From assembly GCA_025738555.1 (NCBI GenBank), contig JAOVFP010000001.1, forward strand, positions 7,130,001-7,194,000: DNA of 64,000 nucleotides, in the 5' to 3' direction. Below the pieces are notes generated by a model. It was not told the origin of the DNA and did no database searches. It saw only the letters and a program-made list of their open reading frames with translations. Source of the stretch: Cyathus striatus. Its lineage: Eukaryota; Basidiomycota; Agaricomycetes; Agaricales; Nidulariaceae. The translations under genes were made by a program, and so were the position numbers. Every line of letters begins with the position of its first letter. The stretch's first letter is position 1. Below are positions 37,003-49,033 of the stretch, piece after piece.

Positions 37003-38022
37003 GTCTAGTAAATTCATTTTTGAATATTTATGCATTGTAACAACTTGTTCTCTATTTATTGCTGGGAAAAGCCATTGGTGCTTGCCCAGAGATGGTATGT
37101 CTGCCATATGAGGCACTGCCTAATTTAGATAAGTCCAGCCCTTCTTATCTCTTATACATGCAGTTGTCTGGTCGCAAGAAAGCTTGCCTTGAGCTATTGT
37201 TTCCTTGTATGTATTTGTTTTTGTCCTTTTCTTTTGTATGTCATTTACCTATTCTAATACCTTGTATAGACTTTCCAGACCTTTGTAAATGGGCTATGAA
37301 TGTCTTGGCCACTATTGAGGGATGTTGCTACCCTGAGCAATTAGCTCAAACTGTCAGCTACTGTGATGCTGTCATCATTTGACAGTCTGTGCATTTATTG
37401 GAGGCTGTTTCAAATGTTGAACAGCAAGTTCTTGCTGCTAAGAGTGCTTATGCTGATTTGGAGCACCTTTCCTTGGCTTCCAATGCTCTGTAGGTATGTT
37501 TTTTCCCTGCTCTTTTTCTATCTGTGTACTTATGCCATTTTTATGTTCTTTTCTGTAGAGTCCCTGTCATAGGTAACACATATGTTGATGATGTAGAGAT
37601 TCTAGATTACCAGTACTCAGTAGATTAGATATAGCCTACTTCTTTTGTAACTTATCACAGTTTGCTATATCAATTGTGATCACCTTTCCCTTGTCATTCA
37701 TCAATGATCACCAATTTATCAGTGCTTGTGCCTTAACAACAAAATCTAAATGTCCGTTAATCTGTTGATAAGGGCCTTCTGAATATATTTGATAGAGATA
37801 ATTGCTCCCCTGCCTATTACATAATGTTATTTGCCCCCTTTTAGTAATAACCTAGTCTAAATCTCTTTAAACCATTTAATAAGGGTCTGCCTGAATATAT
37901 TAGACATGAGCTGAACAAATTTCAGGTTCCTGATAGCTGCTGATGTCAGACTAAGTTTCCTGTTATTTAAACACTGCTCTGGGTTTGCATTTCTCTCTAT
38001 CTCCCCCTTTTTCAGTCCAACT
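37003..38022. other. Degenerate downstream exons and AT-rich spacer
   Basis: Open segments 37059-37382 and 37363-37572 contain donor- and acceptor-like sites but no frame that stays open, and a SGRKKACLELL segment near 37165. A TATTTAAACACTG promoter-like site lies at 37967, about 55 bp before the next start codon. Confidence 0.35.
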
Positions 38023-38521
38023 ATGTCTTCTTCTGCTGTTTGTTACCCTCACTCTTTTACTGACATTTTATCTCATCACTTGGGGACTCCTGTCCAAACA
38101 TTCTCCAACACTGATTTCCAATGTTCTGTCCTTATCCCTTCACAGTCATTTCGTTTTACCAACCTGAATATGCTCTTTCACTACATGGGATGCAAATCTT
38201 CATGCCAAGGAGGCAAGATACGATTCTACCCTAGTAGCCATGTAGTATTGGGTGATGGAGATGGAAATGTAGTGTGGAAAGCATTTATGATTTATTGGAA
38301 CAAATTGCAGGTTGGCTTTTTTTGGGTACTGCAGGGCAAGTCCCACTTTCATAAATGGTTTCCCTGGTGCAAACCCATTACATGGCACTCCTTTTTCTCT
38401 GGTATGTCCCCTCTTTTCATCTGTATTTTCTTATCTTCTTATGCTAATTTTTCTTTCAACAGTTAGCAAACAGGAATTTCTGTTGGCTTTGTTGGCTAGC
38501 AAACTAAATATTCATAAATGA
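38023..38521 (+). CDS. Small two-exon gene of unknown function
   Basis: ATG 38023 opens MSSSAVCYPHSFTDILSHHL. A GTATGT...CAACAG intron (38402-38462) joins FFSV to SKQEFLLALLASKLNIHK and a stop, giving about 145 residues. The middle reads CQGGKIRFYPSSHVVLGDGD and is rich in Trp, Phe and His. A TATTTAAA box lies upstream. I recognise no family; it could be one part of a longer decayed gene that includes the next exon. Confidence 0.45.
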
Positions 38522-38873
38522 ACTATTCAATAGTGTTTTTTAGCTTATTATCATACCTCCATCATATATAGTTTAAATAATTATTTGTCATTATTTATGC
38601 GCATTTTGATTGTCATTAAGCGATGCCCCTCTTTGACTGCAATTGTTTGTCCATTTGATTGGTTTCATTTGTCTTTAAACATGATCATGTGCAGTACCTT
38701 TTTGCTCCCAGGTCTATAGAAGTGTTGGACTTTGCCTATTTGAATTCTGCATCTTTTTCATTATTACTGTCATCATGTCTTTGCCCTCATCTAATTCATT
38801 TATTACTGAATCATTTTTATCCACTGTCCTCAAACTTTCTCTCACCACCACTGAACCTGATTGAATTTCCAGG
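38522..38873. other. Spacer without a supported gene
   Basis: AT-rich with a pyrimidine-rich 3' part (38770-38870) that ends in a TTTCCAG acceptor. It may be a long intron or simply spacer. Confidence 0.4.
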
Positions 38874-39177
38874 GTAGAGTCTGACAAGCACTATCCTACC
38901 TTTGTTGTGTGTGGACCAGAGGACCTGCTGGAGGAACCAACTCCCATTGTGACAGTCACCAATGAGCAAGTATTGTCTTTCAAAGATACTGGCTCTCCAA
39001 TGCTCTACTCACCAGAGGGTCAAACGAACATTGAGTACCTGCAATATTCTATTCTCTTGAATGGAAAATTCTCTGGGTGGCTCCTTATTGAAAAGGAACA
39101 CATTTTCCACTGTCCTCCACCTCCTTCCTTGTGGACCTGGTGCCTATGGCTCAAAGAGGATTGGTTCCCTTGGATGT
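38874..39177 (+). CDS. Internal exon of an unrecognised gene
   Basis: Open from a TTTCCAG acceptor to a GTAAGC donor. It encodes VESDKHYPTFVVCGPEDLLE, PTPIVTVTNEQVLSFKDTG, NIEYLQYSILLNGKFSGW and a Trp-rich end (LWTWCLWLKEDWFPWM). The bracketing splice sites and clean frame support a real exon. The product is unknown, and association with the gene at 38023 is possible. Confidence 0.45.
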
Positions 39178-39489
39178 GTAAGCATTTCTTTTTCTGTATT
39201 CCTTTTTCTTTATGACTAACTCATGTTGCAGGTTAACTATCCTGCTACTCTACAAGTGTGTCACTTTCCCCCTTTATTCTGTTGCCCTTCTCATTTTTGA
39301 TATGAATAGTCATCATTCCTTTTGTCCTATCAATATGTTACCTGTCAATCTTTATTTACTGTTGTTTGTCTTTAGATAGCAATGCAGTGTATTAGTTTAA
39401 ATTACTTTCTATTACATTCCTGTTCGCTATTCAATTACTGTCACTTTCTTAAATTGTACCTATGTGGCAATTGAATTCCAGTTTCTTCT

Positions 39490-41724
39490 TCCTCTAGATC
39501 TGAATTGTGTTCATCTGGTTCCTCAATTGCTGCTGTCTCATTGATACTGTCTTCCCTTATTGAATTGAGTCATACTTTAGAGAATATTAAATCCTCTATA
39601 TCGTTACTCATACTTTCTTCTGGCTCAGCTTCACTTAGTAATTCTGTTAACCCATTTTCTGATAAGTCTATGATATCCTGCAGATTGTCAGGTAAATCAA
39701 TATGTTCTTGTGCATAGTATGGTACTACTCTGACTCTGGCCACTTTCTTATGTAATGTAGCACCATTCAGTTCTGCTAAAACATAACTTCCACCTGCTGC
39801 TCATGCAATTACAACATAGGGTCCATTATATTGGTATTTATTCTTTTGATTTGATAATTTACCAATCTGTGGACTTCCCATCAAAACCAGATCACCTTGG
39901 TTAAAGACCCATTCTTTGACTTTATGTTCAATGGTTTTTTCTAAATTTTCTAATCGCTTAATCTTATCTTCAGTCAATCTTTCTTGCATTTCCTCAACAT
40001 GATATGTATGTTTTGCTAATGCTTTTGCATGCAGACTAATTAACTCTGCAGTTGGGATTATACCTGATGGTGGGTTAACTAACCATGTCACTTCCTTTAG
40101 ATCTAAAGGCATAACTGGATGTGCTCCTGTCACCATGAAATAAGGTGAACATCCCATTCTTTTTCTCACAGTTATTCGATCTGCCCATAGTACATGATGC
40201 AGGAAGTAATACCATTTTTTAAGGTCCGGTGCTGAGGCTTTCATTAGCATTTGTCTTATGTCCCAATGAGGCCTTTCAATGATTCCATTAGCCTGGGAAT
40301 TATATGGTGAGATTATAATTGTGGTTATATGGTACTTGTCTTCCAACCATTTAAGTGCTTTCTTAAAGGGTGTACCATTATCAGTTACAATTTTCTGTAT
40401 ACATCCCCAACAGCATATTACATCCTCAAATAACCATTGACCTATAGTACCAGCATTTTCTTTAGTTAATGCTCACACTTCTGGCCAAGATGATAATGCA
40501 CATTGTCCATGAACAATATATTTACAGCCTTTTGACACTTCTCCTGCCATGTTCATAGTATCTGCATGTAGCATTTGGAATACTGAAGGAGTCTCTGTTA
40601 ATACTGGAGGGGTCTCAAATAGTGCTCTCTGATGTTTCTGACATTCATCACAGGTTTGGACATACCATTCAACATCCTGTTTGACTTGAGGCCACCAAAA
40701 TCAATTTAATATTAATTGACTGGTTGCATATGCACCTCTGTGTCCTAGGGCATCATGTGAAGCTTGCATCATATACATCCTGTAAGGTTTTTCAACATAC
40801 AATTTGTGTTTGCCTTCTAAGTCATGCAAGTATAATTTCACATCATCTAGAAAATAATGCCTTGCAAATTTCTTAAAGTTCTTCCACTCCTTATTGTTCA
40901 TATCCTCAGGTTGTACTGATGTATCTTTCAACCAGTCCTTAACTAATTCAATATGATTGTCTCTGTCTTTAGCCAATGTTGTTTGGTGTTCCTCTGGATA
41001 GGGTGCCCAGTAAGTCATTTTCTCAGGTACTATAGCATAAATTGACTAAGGAAAGCTTGTTTTTCTTCAGGACATGCTGGATCCGCCATTATTCTCTGCT
41101 TGGTCTCCCACTCACATTCCCAACTCTCTCTGGCTTCTACTAACTCATCTGTGAAGTCACTTGGTACCTCAGCCATCATAAAACCTGTCCTAGTATCAAT
41201 ATCTGCTATAAACTCTTCTAGAGGTAGTGGATCTGGGTCCATTGGGCTCAATTTTTCCATGGGGTATAGTTTATCATCATCATCAGACTCATCATTAAAT
41301 TTCCAGTTTGTTGGATCAGTAGGTGCAGGAGGTTGTCTAGACAATCCATCTGGTCCAAAAGTTTTACCAGCCTTATGTATTAATGTGAAGAAGAAATTGG
41401 TGCATATAAAATCTGCCCAGTGATTAATTGTTGCATTAGGCATTTTACCAGTATTATCTAACATTCCTGATAGATATTTTGCATTTGTTTCCACTACCAA
41501 ATTTCTACAACCAAACAGTAAATATTGTTCTTCCTCAAGTACCATTTGCAATCCTAATAACTCTCACTTTGGTTGTGAATACCTAGATTGTCTTTCCATT
41601 AATAACTTAGATCCAAATTTTACATAGTGAATCTTTGATGGATTGATCTCATCTCTTTGGTATATTAACCAGCCAGCTGCTATATAGGATGTGTCTACTG
41701 CTAATACCAATGGTTGCTTACTCT
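39490..41724 (-). pseudogene. Gypsy-B pol, 3' part: RNase H, integrase and C-terminal tail
   Basis: Begins KSKQPLVLAVDTSYIAAGW just downstream of the Gypsy-A insertion and continues with the RNase H domain (LVVETNAKYLSGMLDN, AGKTFGPDGLSRQPP). It is followed by an HHCC-like zinc region (FWWPQVKQDVEWYVQTCDEC) and the integrase core with Asp in TDNGTPF and Glu in SQANGIIERPHWDIRQ. It ends in an acidic tail. In-frame TGA codons occur at RNase H (PK-stop-ELLGL, about 41566), the zinc region (N-stop-FWWP, about 40700), integrase (EV-stop-ALTKE, about 40470) and IA-stop-AAGG (about 39800). A frame change lies near 41025. All four TGAs sit where Arg (CGA) would be expected. Confidence 0.85.
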
Positions 41725-41729
41725 TGTAA

Positions 41730-42115
41730 TGTTAGTGACAGACAAGCAAAAACTCGAAGTCAAACTCAAACACTTGAAAAGAAAGAAGCTAAGTGAATCT
41801 TATTGCAAGTCTGGAATAAACTAGCACAAGAATAGAGAATATCTAACTAAAACGATTCTATTTATAATAAGAGTCCATGAGGAAGTCGCATGTAATCTAA
41901 CCTACATAATGCATGTTTACTGTACTTCTACTGTGCAAACTCATGTATTACATATGTAACAAGCATGGCTGAACTGTGGACTGTGCCTGTAGTCTTGATG
42001 AATAACACATGTTGATATGCATGGTGTCCGCATTGTATGTCAGGTGATATGTGTCAGGTGACTGTGATAAGATAAGATATACAGATTAGATAAGATAAAG
42101 TGTAAAATCCTAACA
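41730..42115 (-). repeat. Gypsy-A 3' LTR
   Basis: 386 bp, the 3' LTR on the minus strand. The minus strand reads TGTTAGGATTTTACAC to GTCACTAACA. It holds a TATA-like box and the 11-nt ATTCTTGTGCT (41823-41833, minus). The outer flank TGTAA duplicates that of the other LTR. Confidence 0.95.
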
Positions 42116-42118
42116 TTA

Positions 42119-42129
42119 CCCCCCCCTTT
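42119..42129 (-). promoter_or_regulatory. Gypsy-A polypurine tract
   Basis: The minus strand reads AAAGGGGGGGG ending 3 nt before the 3' LTR, the expected position of the plus-strand primer for reverse transcription. Confidence 0.9.
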
Positions 42130-42218
42130 AAAGGTCGTGTCCTCACGACATTTCTATGATCATTGGGGGTAATAATAGTCACAGATGAAAAGAAGGAGAA
42201 TTGCAGTAATTTATGCTC

Positions 42219-42620
42219 CCCCACAGGTCCACATGGACTCCACATAGCCTCCTTAAAATCTACATGGAGTCCATGTAGAGTCCATGTTGAGTCCATGTTG
42301 AGTCCACATTGAGTCCATGAATTCCATGTACACTCCTTGTGGAGTCCATGTAGTTCCACATGGAGTCCACATGGACTCCATGTAAACTTTACACATAGAT
42401 TAAAATTCATATTTACTCCACATTGTGTCTATGTGGAGTCCACATGTAGTAATAAAACTCCACATACACTCCTCATTCATATGTGAAGAGCTTCAGAATG
42501 ATTTATATATACTTCATGTGGACTCCATGTGGACTATATGTGTAGTGCATATGGATTATAAATGGAGGTAAGTACACATGGACTATATGTGGAGTACATG
42601 TGGAGTTTATGTGAACTTAT
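42219..42620. repeat. KDZ-2 subterminal repeats, gene-B side
   Basis: 11-bp-phased GTCCATGTAGA and GTCCATGTTGA units and their complements (CATGGAGTCCACATGGAGTC). The unit differs from KDZ-1 (GTCCAGGTAGA) mainly in the middle, but period and palindromy are the same. Confidence 0.95.
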
Positions 42621-42798
42621 AAACAATTCATGATGTCTGATATATATGAGCCTTATATGGAGTATACATGAACTTTACATGGAATTGTCTATCTTTTACA
42701 TGAATTTTGACTATAAAAGTAACACCCACTATACACATATACTGAAAATGAAAAAAAAAAACTGTACCAAACTAAACTACATAACAGTATTTAGTGTA

Positions 42799-45066
42799 TT
42801 AATCATCCCTCTCTATATCAATTCCTATTTCCTCATTGTCATCTTCTTCTACCACTTGTTCTCTCATTTGTTGCTTCTTTATTACCCTTTGTGTGTGTAA
42901 AAACAATAGTGCATGCATTGTCCAGTTAAAATTAGATAATGTCATTCTGTTCAACATTGTTTGGAAGCCACCTATCCATGCATTTAATTGCTCACATGCC
43001 TTATATAAGTGATTAGTGATGTTTATAAAATTATTAAAAAAATTAAAACTAACTTGTGTATTAAATGCACATTTGTAATGTGGAACACCATTCACATCAT
43101 GTTCCACAACAACTAGATTTGGAGCAGATCCATTTAATGGTGCTGGGTTACACCATTTACGACATATATAATCAGTCACCCTATGATTAATATAATGATA
43201 AGAGTCAACAACAAATCGTGTTGTATGTCTCCACTCCATCCATTTCCCATTTGTAGCTGCACTTTTGAGAAGAACACAGGCTTTATCTATGCATACATAA
43301 CTTGGCTGAACATCCTCTGTTGGAAATACTTTTTCTAAAAATTCAAATATTTGATCTATAGACTCAGACTTATCAAACTTTGCCCAAGCAAGAACTACAC
43401 CACATGGTGCACAGATTGTTTCAACACAATAAAATCGTGATGGAGAAAAGTAGTCCTTTTTTTTCTTTTCCTCTCTGGAGCTCATAATATCATGTGCTTG
43501 AACTTGTCTATTGATCTGAGGTAACCATGGAAGTTGTTCTTCCTGGGTATGCCATAATATTCTTTGGACACCAAGTAATGACTGTCTGCCAAATCTTGTG
43601 AGATGTGATCGCCACTTTTGCTGGTGCTCTTCACATGCCTTTGTATTTTGAACTAGATTTTTATTGCAGCCATTTACTCTGCATAAATTTTTGTGTAGTA
43701 CTTCATGCATAGCACAGAAAACACCTTGTCTTGCATTGACTAGATCTTGAGAACAGTTCTCTATAGCACAATGAGCAGGTCCCATAACAATGCCATCCAC
43801 AACAACCATATTTACAAGTGCTGAATTCTCATTTAAGCTTTCATTTGGACTTCAATCAATATTCATTGCATTTTGAGTATTATATCTTGCTTCAGCAGCA
43901 TCTCTAGCTGCTCTATCTGCATCCCTACCTGTTAATGCAGGTATATTTTGGTTTTCATCTACTTGTGCTACTGCCACTGGATCATCAGGTGTGATTATGT
44001 CAGCATTAGCTTTGTATCTCTGTGCACATTCACTGCAGTAGTGGTTTTCTGCACTTTGTATAATACCTTCTTCTCCCAAATGTGTAAATGCATGTCTAGT
44101 TACATCATCAATTTTTGTTCCATTGGCTATTTTCAAAACAGTATTAGAACTCAAGGCAACTTGTTGAATAGATTCCTGTACAAATGCTTGCCAAGCTTGC
44201 CGACATGAAATTGCCTTGGATTCTCTCTCATTTATAATAAATGTTGTATTCCAAAATTCTGAAAATGCAGATGCAGATGCATGAAAGCTGTATATTGCAT
44301 TTACAACAGCAGATGAAAATGTACCATCAACCCAAACTTGTTTTCCCACTTTAAGGTACTTTGCCAAATTTAAGTATATTCTGTCCCATTGTGCAGAATT
44401 GAATGGATTAATTACACTTTTATGGTCTGCATAATAAATTGCTTTGCAACAGCTACATTTACCACTAAGAATATGAGAATTCAGATATTGTTTGCTGTCT
44501 TTGATCAATGAAACACGTGGAATATCATGAGACCGAGATTTTTGACTTAATGACCTTCTAGAACAATTATGATTATTACATTCTGCATGTGCAGGACAAA
44601 TTAAAAAGATTGGCTCAATGACAGAGTGAGATATTGGTTTAAGCCACTCAGTAAATCTCCCATGCTCATTATATGGATCTAATTTCAACATCTTTGAAAA
44701 TGCATTCATCTTCAATCCAACTTCTGTAATAATTGATTCTTCATCTACTTCAGTATTTTCATTTAAAGTAAACAACTTGTAAATATCTTCATTTAATTTT
44801 TCATGAAGTGCTCGACTTAATGCATTCATCCAACTAGTATTAACTTGCATATATTCATCTTGTAGTAATGGATTTTGTTGTCTTGCATGTAAGTTTAGTA
44901 AATCAGTGTTGTTGGTTAATGTCAATAGCAGTAATATAACTGTATTCAAATTAATTTCTGAACTGAAATTTTCCTCAATAAATTGTGCAAATATCGAAAA
45001 TTTCACTGATGGAAATGGATCCTGCATTGCTGAAACCACAGGAAATAATCCTATGAAAATATAAAA
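42799..45066 (-). pseudogene. KDZ-2 gene B: CxC5/CxC6 KDZ-type transposase protein, one stop
   Basis: Homolog of KDZ-1 gene B along its length, with fewer lesions. N-terminal part DPFPSVKFSIFAQFIEENFS; CxC5 region with CPAHAECNNHNC, SGKCSCCKAIYYADHKS and CSECAQRYKANAD; then VVDGIVMGPAHCAIENCSQ and the CxC6-like Cys/His cluster (VFCAMHEVLHKNLCRVNGC, ACEEHQQKW). The C-terminal domain has YCVETICAPCGVVLAWAKFD, YVCIDKAC, FVVDSYHYINHR and, after a 54-nt intron (43000-43053), ACEQLNAWIGGFQTMLNRM, ending in an acidic tail (EEDDNEEIGIDIERDD). One in-frame TGA (about 43853, NID-stop-SPNE) separates the two halves and replaces a probable CGA. The 5' start is uncertain: a TTTTCATAG acceptor before GLFPVVSAMQDP suggests an upstream exon. 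It probably provides the DDE nuclease for transposition. Confidence 0.85.
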
Positions 45067-45235
45067 TATAATCAAGTTGCTTAATATCTTCCAGATATTC
45101 CTGTTAGTAATAATTGTCAGTAGAAGAGTCAGAGTTATACAATTTAAGAAATCAATTACAAAATATTAGCATCAACAAAACATCAATTGTTTGATTCAAG
45201 TATATACAATCATTATTCATCATAAACCACTATAC

Positions 45236-48200
45236 TCACAAGTTGTTTTTCTTCTTTCCCTTAGATTTCACTTCCATCTCTTTATCTTTACTCTTATTTC
45301 CAATATCTACTGCCTTGTGATTGCCCTTTCCCTTTCCCTTTCCTAATTCCTTCTCCTTCCCTTTTGCCTTTCCTTTTCCTTTATTACTCTTTCGCTTATG
45401 AGACCCTTCTTCATTTTCACTCTCTGCATTTTCACTAGAGGAATGATCAACCTTGATATTATCCAACAGCTTCTTCAAGCTGTCCAAGCTTGGCTTTACT
45501 CCAGGACCCCAAACTTCAACAGCACATGGTGCATCAGAGTCTCCTTTGAGCCATTTTTCCAATGCAGGAATCTGAGACACCATAGAAAATGGGTTGCTAT
45601 AATAGTAATAGTATGTAGACTTGGACATAAAGACCTCAATAATATCATCATTGGAAGGTCTTCTTTCCTTCCAAATGTTATTTGCTATCATTCCAGGAAA
45701 CTTTGCAAAGATATCATGAATTGCCAGGTATTTCTGATAAGAAAGCTGAATATCTTTCTTTGTGTTTCTCTCACAGAGTGCCTTAGCCACATTGAATGCA
45801 GATGCTATTTTGTACTGAACAGAGCCTGGCTCAAATGGATAAGATGCAGTTCCAGATGGTTGCATGAGTTGAGGTGTAGTACCACCACCTACATTTAAAG
45901 GCAGTGCTGGTACCATTTCAGTAATACTCTCCTAGTTATAGAGTTCAGAGTAAATTCTATAGAGCTTATAATATGAAACTTACAGCTGACACAGAAATAA
46001 AATACCTTCCCTTTTCATCTTTAACCCAAGGAACAACTTCATTTTTCTCCAAGGCTTTATGGTATTTTCCTTTAAGCACCCACATGTCATCATCTTGAAC
46101 ATAGATAAAACAAGCTATACAAATATTAGTAATTAGTATATTGCATATAGTATATACTCACATTGAATAGCAGTATACTCATACTCCACACATATATTGT
46201 GAAGGATATCTCCTAACTTGGTACCAAGTGGCTGTGACACAACAAATGGTGGACTCTGCTTAGAATGATCAGAGTATATTACAACTTTTCCCATTACAAG
46301 GCCTGAATCAGACTCTTCAATGTGCATAAATGTGTCCTTGGTACCATCAAAATCGGCAGATTTAAATGTATTGCCAAAGGCTCTTCCTCTAGAAAATCCA
46401 CCATGAGTTCTAGAAGCTCCTTCAAGCTCAATTGGAGAAGGGCTATGAGGTGGAATGGATGCTGCAGAATTATGGGATGTTGATCTGCAACTACTCTTGG
46501 TAACTCTACTAACAGAACTGTCTGTATGACTTTCTGGAGTGGAATCTTGATGTCTCTTTGTGCTGACTTTTGCTTTCTTGGGAGTAGTCTCCTCAAGAAT
46601 CTCATCATCATCATCTTCATTCTCACTATTCATCTCTTCACTGTTATCTTTACTGCTATCTTTCATCTCAGATGTATTATTTTCACTTAATTCCTCTGTG
46701 CTTTTCTCTTCTTCACTCTTTTCATCTGAGTGATCATGTTTCTCTTTGTCAGTCCCCTCATCAATTTCACCAGTATCCCTATTCAACTCTCCTATTTCAA
46801 CCTGGGTGTCAATCTGCATTTCATTTTCTATTCCTGTTTCAGTATTCTTCTGTTTGTCTAATTCAACTGAATCAGAACCTAGCCCATGCTCAGTATTAGA
46901 TACAGTTTCATCTTTAGATCCAGTCTTAGCTTTGGACTTAGATGCAGCCTTAGACCCAGTTTCAGCTTTAGATATAGTTTCAATGTTCTTTTGTGTGTTA
47001 AGCTCAGCTTTCTCTGTGTTCAACTCATCCTCAATATCAGAGGAAATATCCCTTACAGGCCGAGAAGGCAAAGTTGAAGTAGTAGAACGAATAATAGGTG
47101 GAGGAGCTACAGCATCTCCCCCAATTTCCAGAATTTTAGCAGCTCTTGTCAATTTCTCAGGAGAACCTTTAGCATCTTCTTCAAGATCTTCTTGAATGCG
47201 CTGAGTGCAGTAATTTACACTCCCCCAAGAGGTCTGTACGGATCTGTACGGATCCGCACGGAATCCGAAAATTCCGTACGGATCCGTGCGGATCCGTACA
47301 GACCCGTACAGACCTGTATAGATACCATACAGAATTTATATAGTAGCTATTATTATTATTAGAGGTGATTATTCTATATGGATTCCATACATATTCTGCA
47401 TGGATTCTGTGTGGATTTATGCATTGCTGCCTTGTCACACATGTCAAGTGTAACTCTAGGTGAAAAGTGTCACACTATACAAAATCCATGATACACTCAA
47501 TATATAGTATCATTCTCAATGCATAGTATCACACTTAATGCATAGTGTTATGCTTAATGTATAGTATCACACTCAACACTTAGTGTTATGCTTAATGCAT
47601 AGTGTCACACTCAATACTTAGTGTCATGCTTAATGTATAGTGTTATGTTTAATGTATAGTGTCACACTTAATGCTTAGTGTCACACTCAATGCTTAGTGT
47701 CACACTCAATGCTTAGTGTCACACTCAATGCTTAGTGTCACACTCAATGCTTAGTGTCACACTCAATGCTTAGTGTCACACTCAATGCTTAGTGTCACAC
47801 TCAATGCTTAGTGTCACACTCAATGCTTAGTGTCACACTCAATGCTTAGTGTCACACTCAATGCTTAGTGTCACACTCAATGCTTAGTGTCACACTCAAC
47901 GCTTAGTGTCACGCTTAATGCAGAGTGTCACACTCAACACTTAGTGTCACACTCAATGCTTAGTTTCACACCCAACGCTTAGTGTCACACTCAATGCTTA
48001 GTGTCACACCCAATGCTTAGTGTCACACCCAACGCTTAGTGTCACACTCAACGCTTAGTGTCACACTCAATGCTTAGTGTCACACTCAATGCTTAGTATC
48101 ACACTTAACACTTAGTGTCACACTCAATGCTTAGTGTCACACTCAACACTTAGTGTCACACTCAACACCTAGTATCACACTCAACACCTAGTGTCACGCT

Positions 48201-49033
48201 TATAGTGTCACATTTAATGTATAGTATCACACTCAACACCTAGTGTCACATTTATAGTGTCACATTTAATGTATAGTGTCACACTCAACACCTGGTGTCA
48301 CGCTTATAGTGTCACATTTAACGTATAGTGTCACACTCAACACCTAGTATCACACTCAACACCTAGTATCACACTCAACACCTAGTGTCATGCTTAATGC
48401 AGAGTGTCACATGCAAGGAAACAAGTATAATAAAATTCTGTACAGATTCTGTACAGAATCTGTACAGAATTTTCAGGTCTGTAATGCGGAATTCCGAGGA
48501 ATTCTGCGTAATCCGTACGGAATTTTCGGAATCTGTGCGGAATCTGTACAGACCCAAAAAAACCTCTGCCAAAATGAAAAAAATCTGTGCAGATTCCGCA
48601 CGGACTCCGAAAATTCCGTACGGATTCCGCACGGATTCCATGCGGATCCGTACAGAACACATGGCTAAGTGTAAAGAGCTCGCTGAGTGCTAGTTTTTCT
48701 AAATGCAAGTGATATAAAAAAATATTATACTATCAAGATCAACACTTACTTTGGTTTTTTCATTTTAAGCTTAGGTTCCTCTGGCTCAACCAAAGGTTTA
48801 TTGGAATTTCTATGGTACAACAATTAGATTCATGCATAATTCTTATCAAAAAGCTTACTTAGTCAATCTTTTTGAAATTGGTTTAGTAATATCTTTCTCG
48901 GTCTCAACAGCAGGCTTAGATGAATTTCTAAAATTTTAATTAGAAAGATTAATCTTAAAATATGCGAAATTTAGTGATATTTAACTTACTTTGTGGATTT
49001 ATTTTGTTGTTTGGAAGAATTCTTGGGGGCCAT
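45236..49033 (-). CDS. KDZ-2 gene A: six-exon charged protein, interrupted only by sat-3
   Basis: No family recognised. Exons on the minus strand: 49033-48990 (MAPKNSSKQQNKSTK), 48927-48859, 48809-48750, exon 4 from 48698 through the sat-3 insertion to 46162, 46114-45984, and 45931 to the stop at 45236; all junctions have GT-AG borders and keep the frame. Exon 4 is acidic and rich in Glu, Thr and Ser (repeated ELNTEK and SKAETGSK units), then has GGFSRGRAFGNTFKSADFDG, GLVMGKVVIYSDHSKQSPPF and LGDILHNICVEYEY. Exon 6 has DIQLSYQKYLAIHDIFAKFP, VFMSKSTYYYYYSNPFSMVS and a long Lys/Gly/Glu tail. Total length would be near 690 residues. Apart from sat-3 I see no stop or frameshift, so the gene was probably functional until that insertion. 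A DNA- or nucleosome-binding helper is possible, but unproven. Confidence 0.65.
47209..48681 (-). mobile_element. sat-3: minisatellite element inside KDZ-2 gene A
   Basis: Perfect 9-bp target duplication GCTGAGTGC at 47200-47208 and 48682-48690 (10 bp, CGCTGAGTGC, if the element's last base is counted). Ends are AGTAATTTACACTCCCCCA and, reverse complemented from the right, GAGCTCTTTACACTTAGCC. These are the same two ends as sat-1, in opposite orientation. Subterminal GTACGGATCC-type repeats lie at 47232-47330 and 48430-48655, with the minisatellite between. It splits exon 4 of gene A after the codons for KTSTQR. Confidence 0.95.
47500..48415 (-). repeat. 19-bp minisatellite array in sat-3
   Basis: Same unit as in sat-1 and sat-2, read here as ACTCAACGCTTAGTGTCAC on the plus strand. 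A central block at about 47670-47890 is homogeneous for the CA state (CAATGCTTAG); CG and TG/CA mixtures occur further right. Confidence 0.95.
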
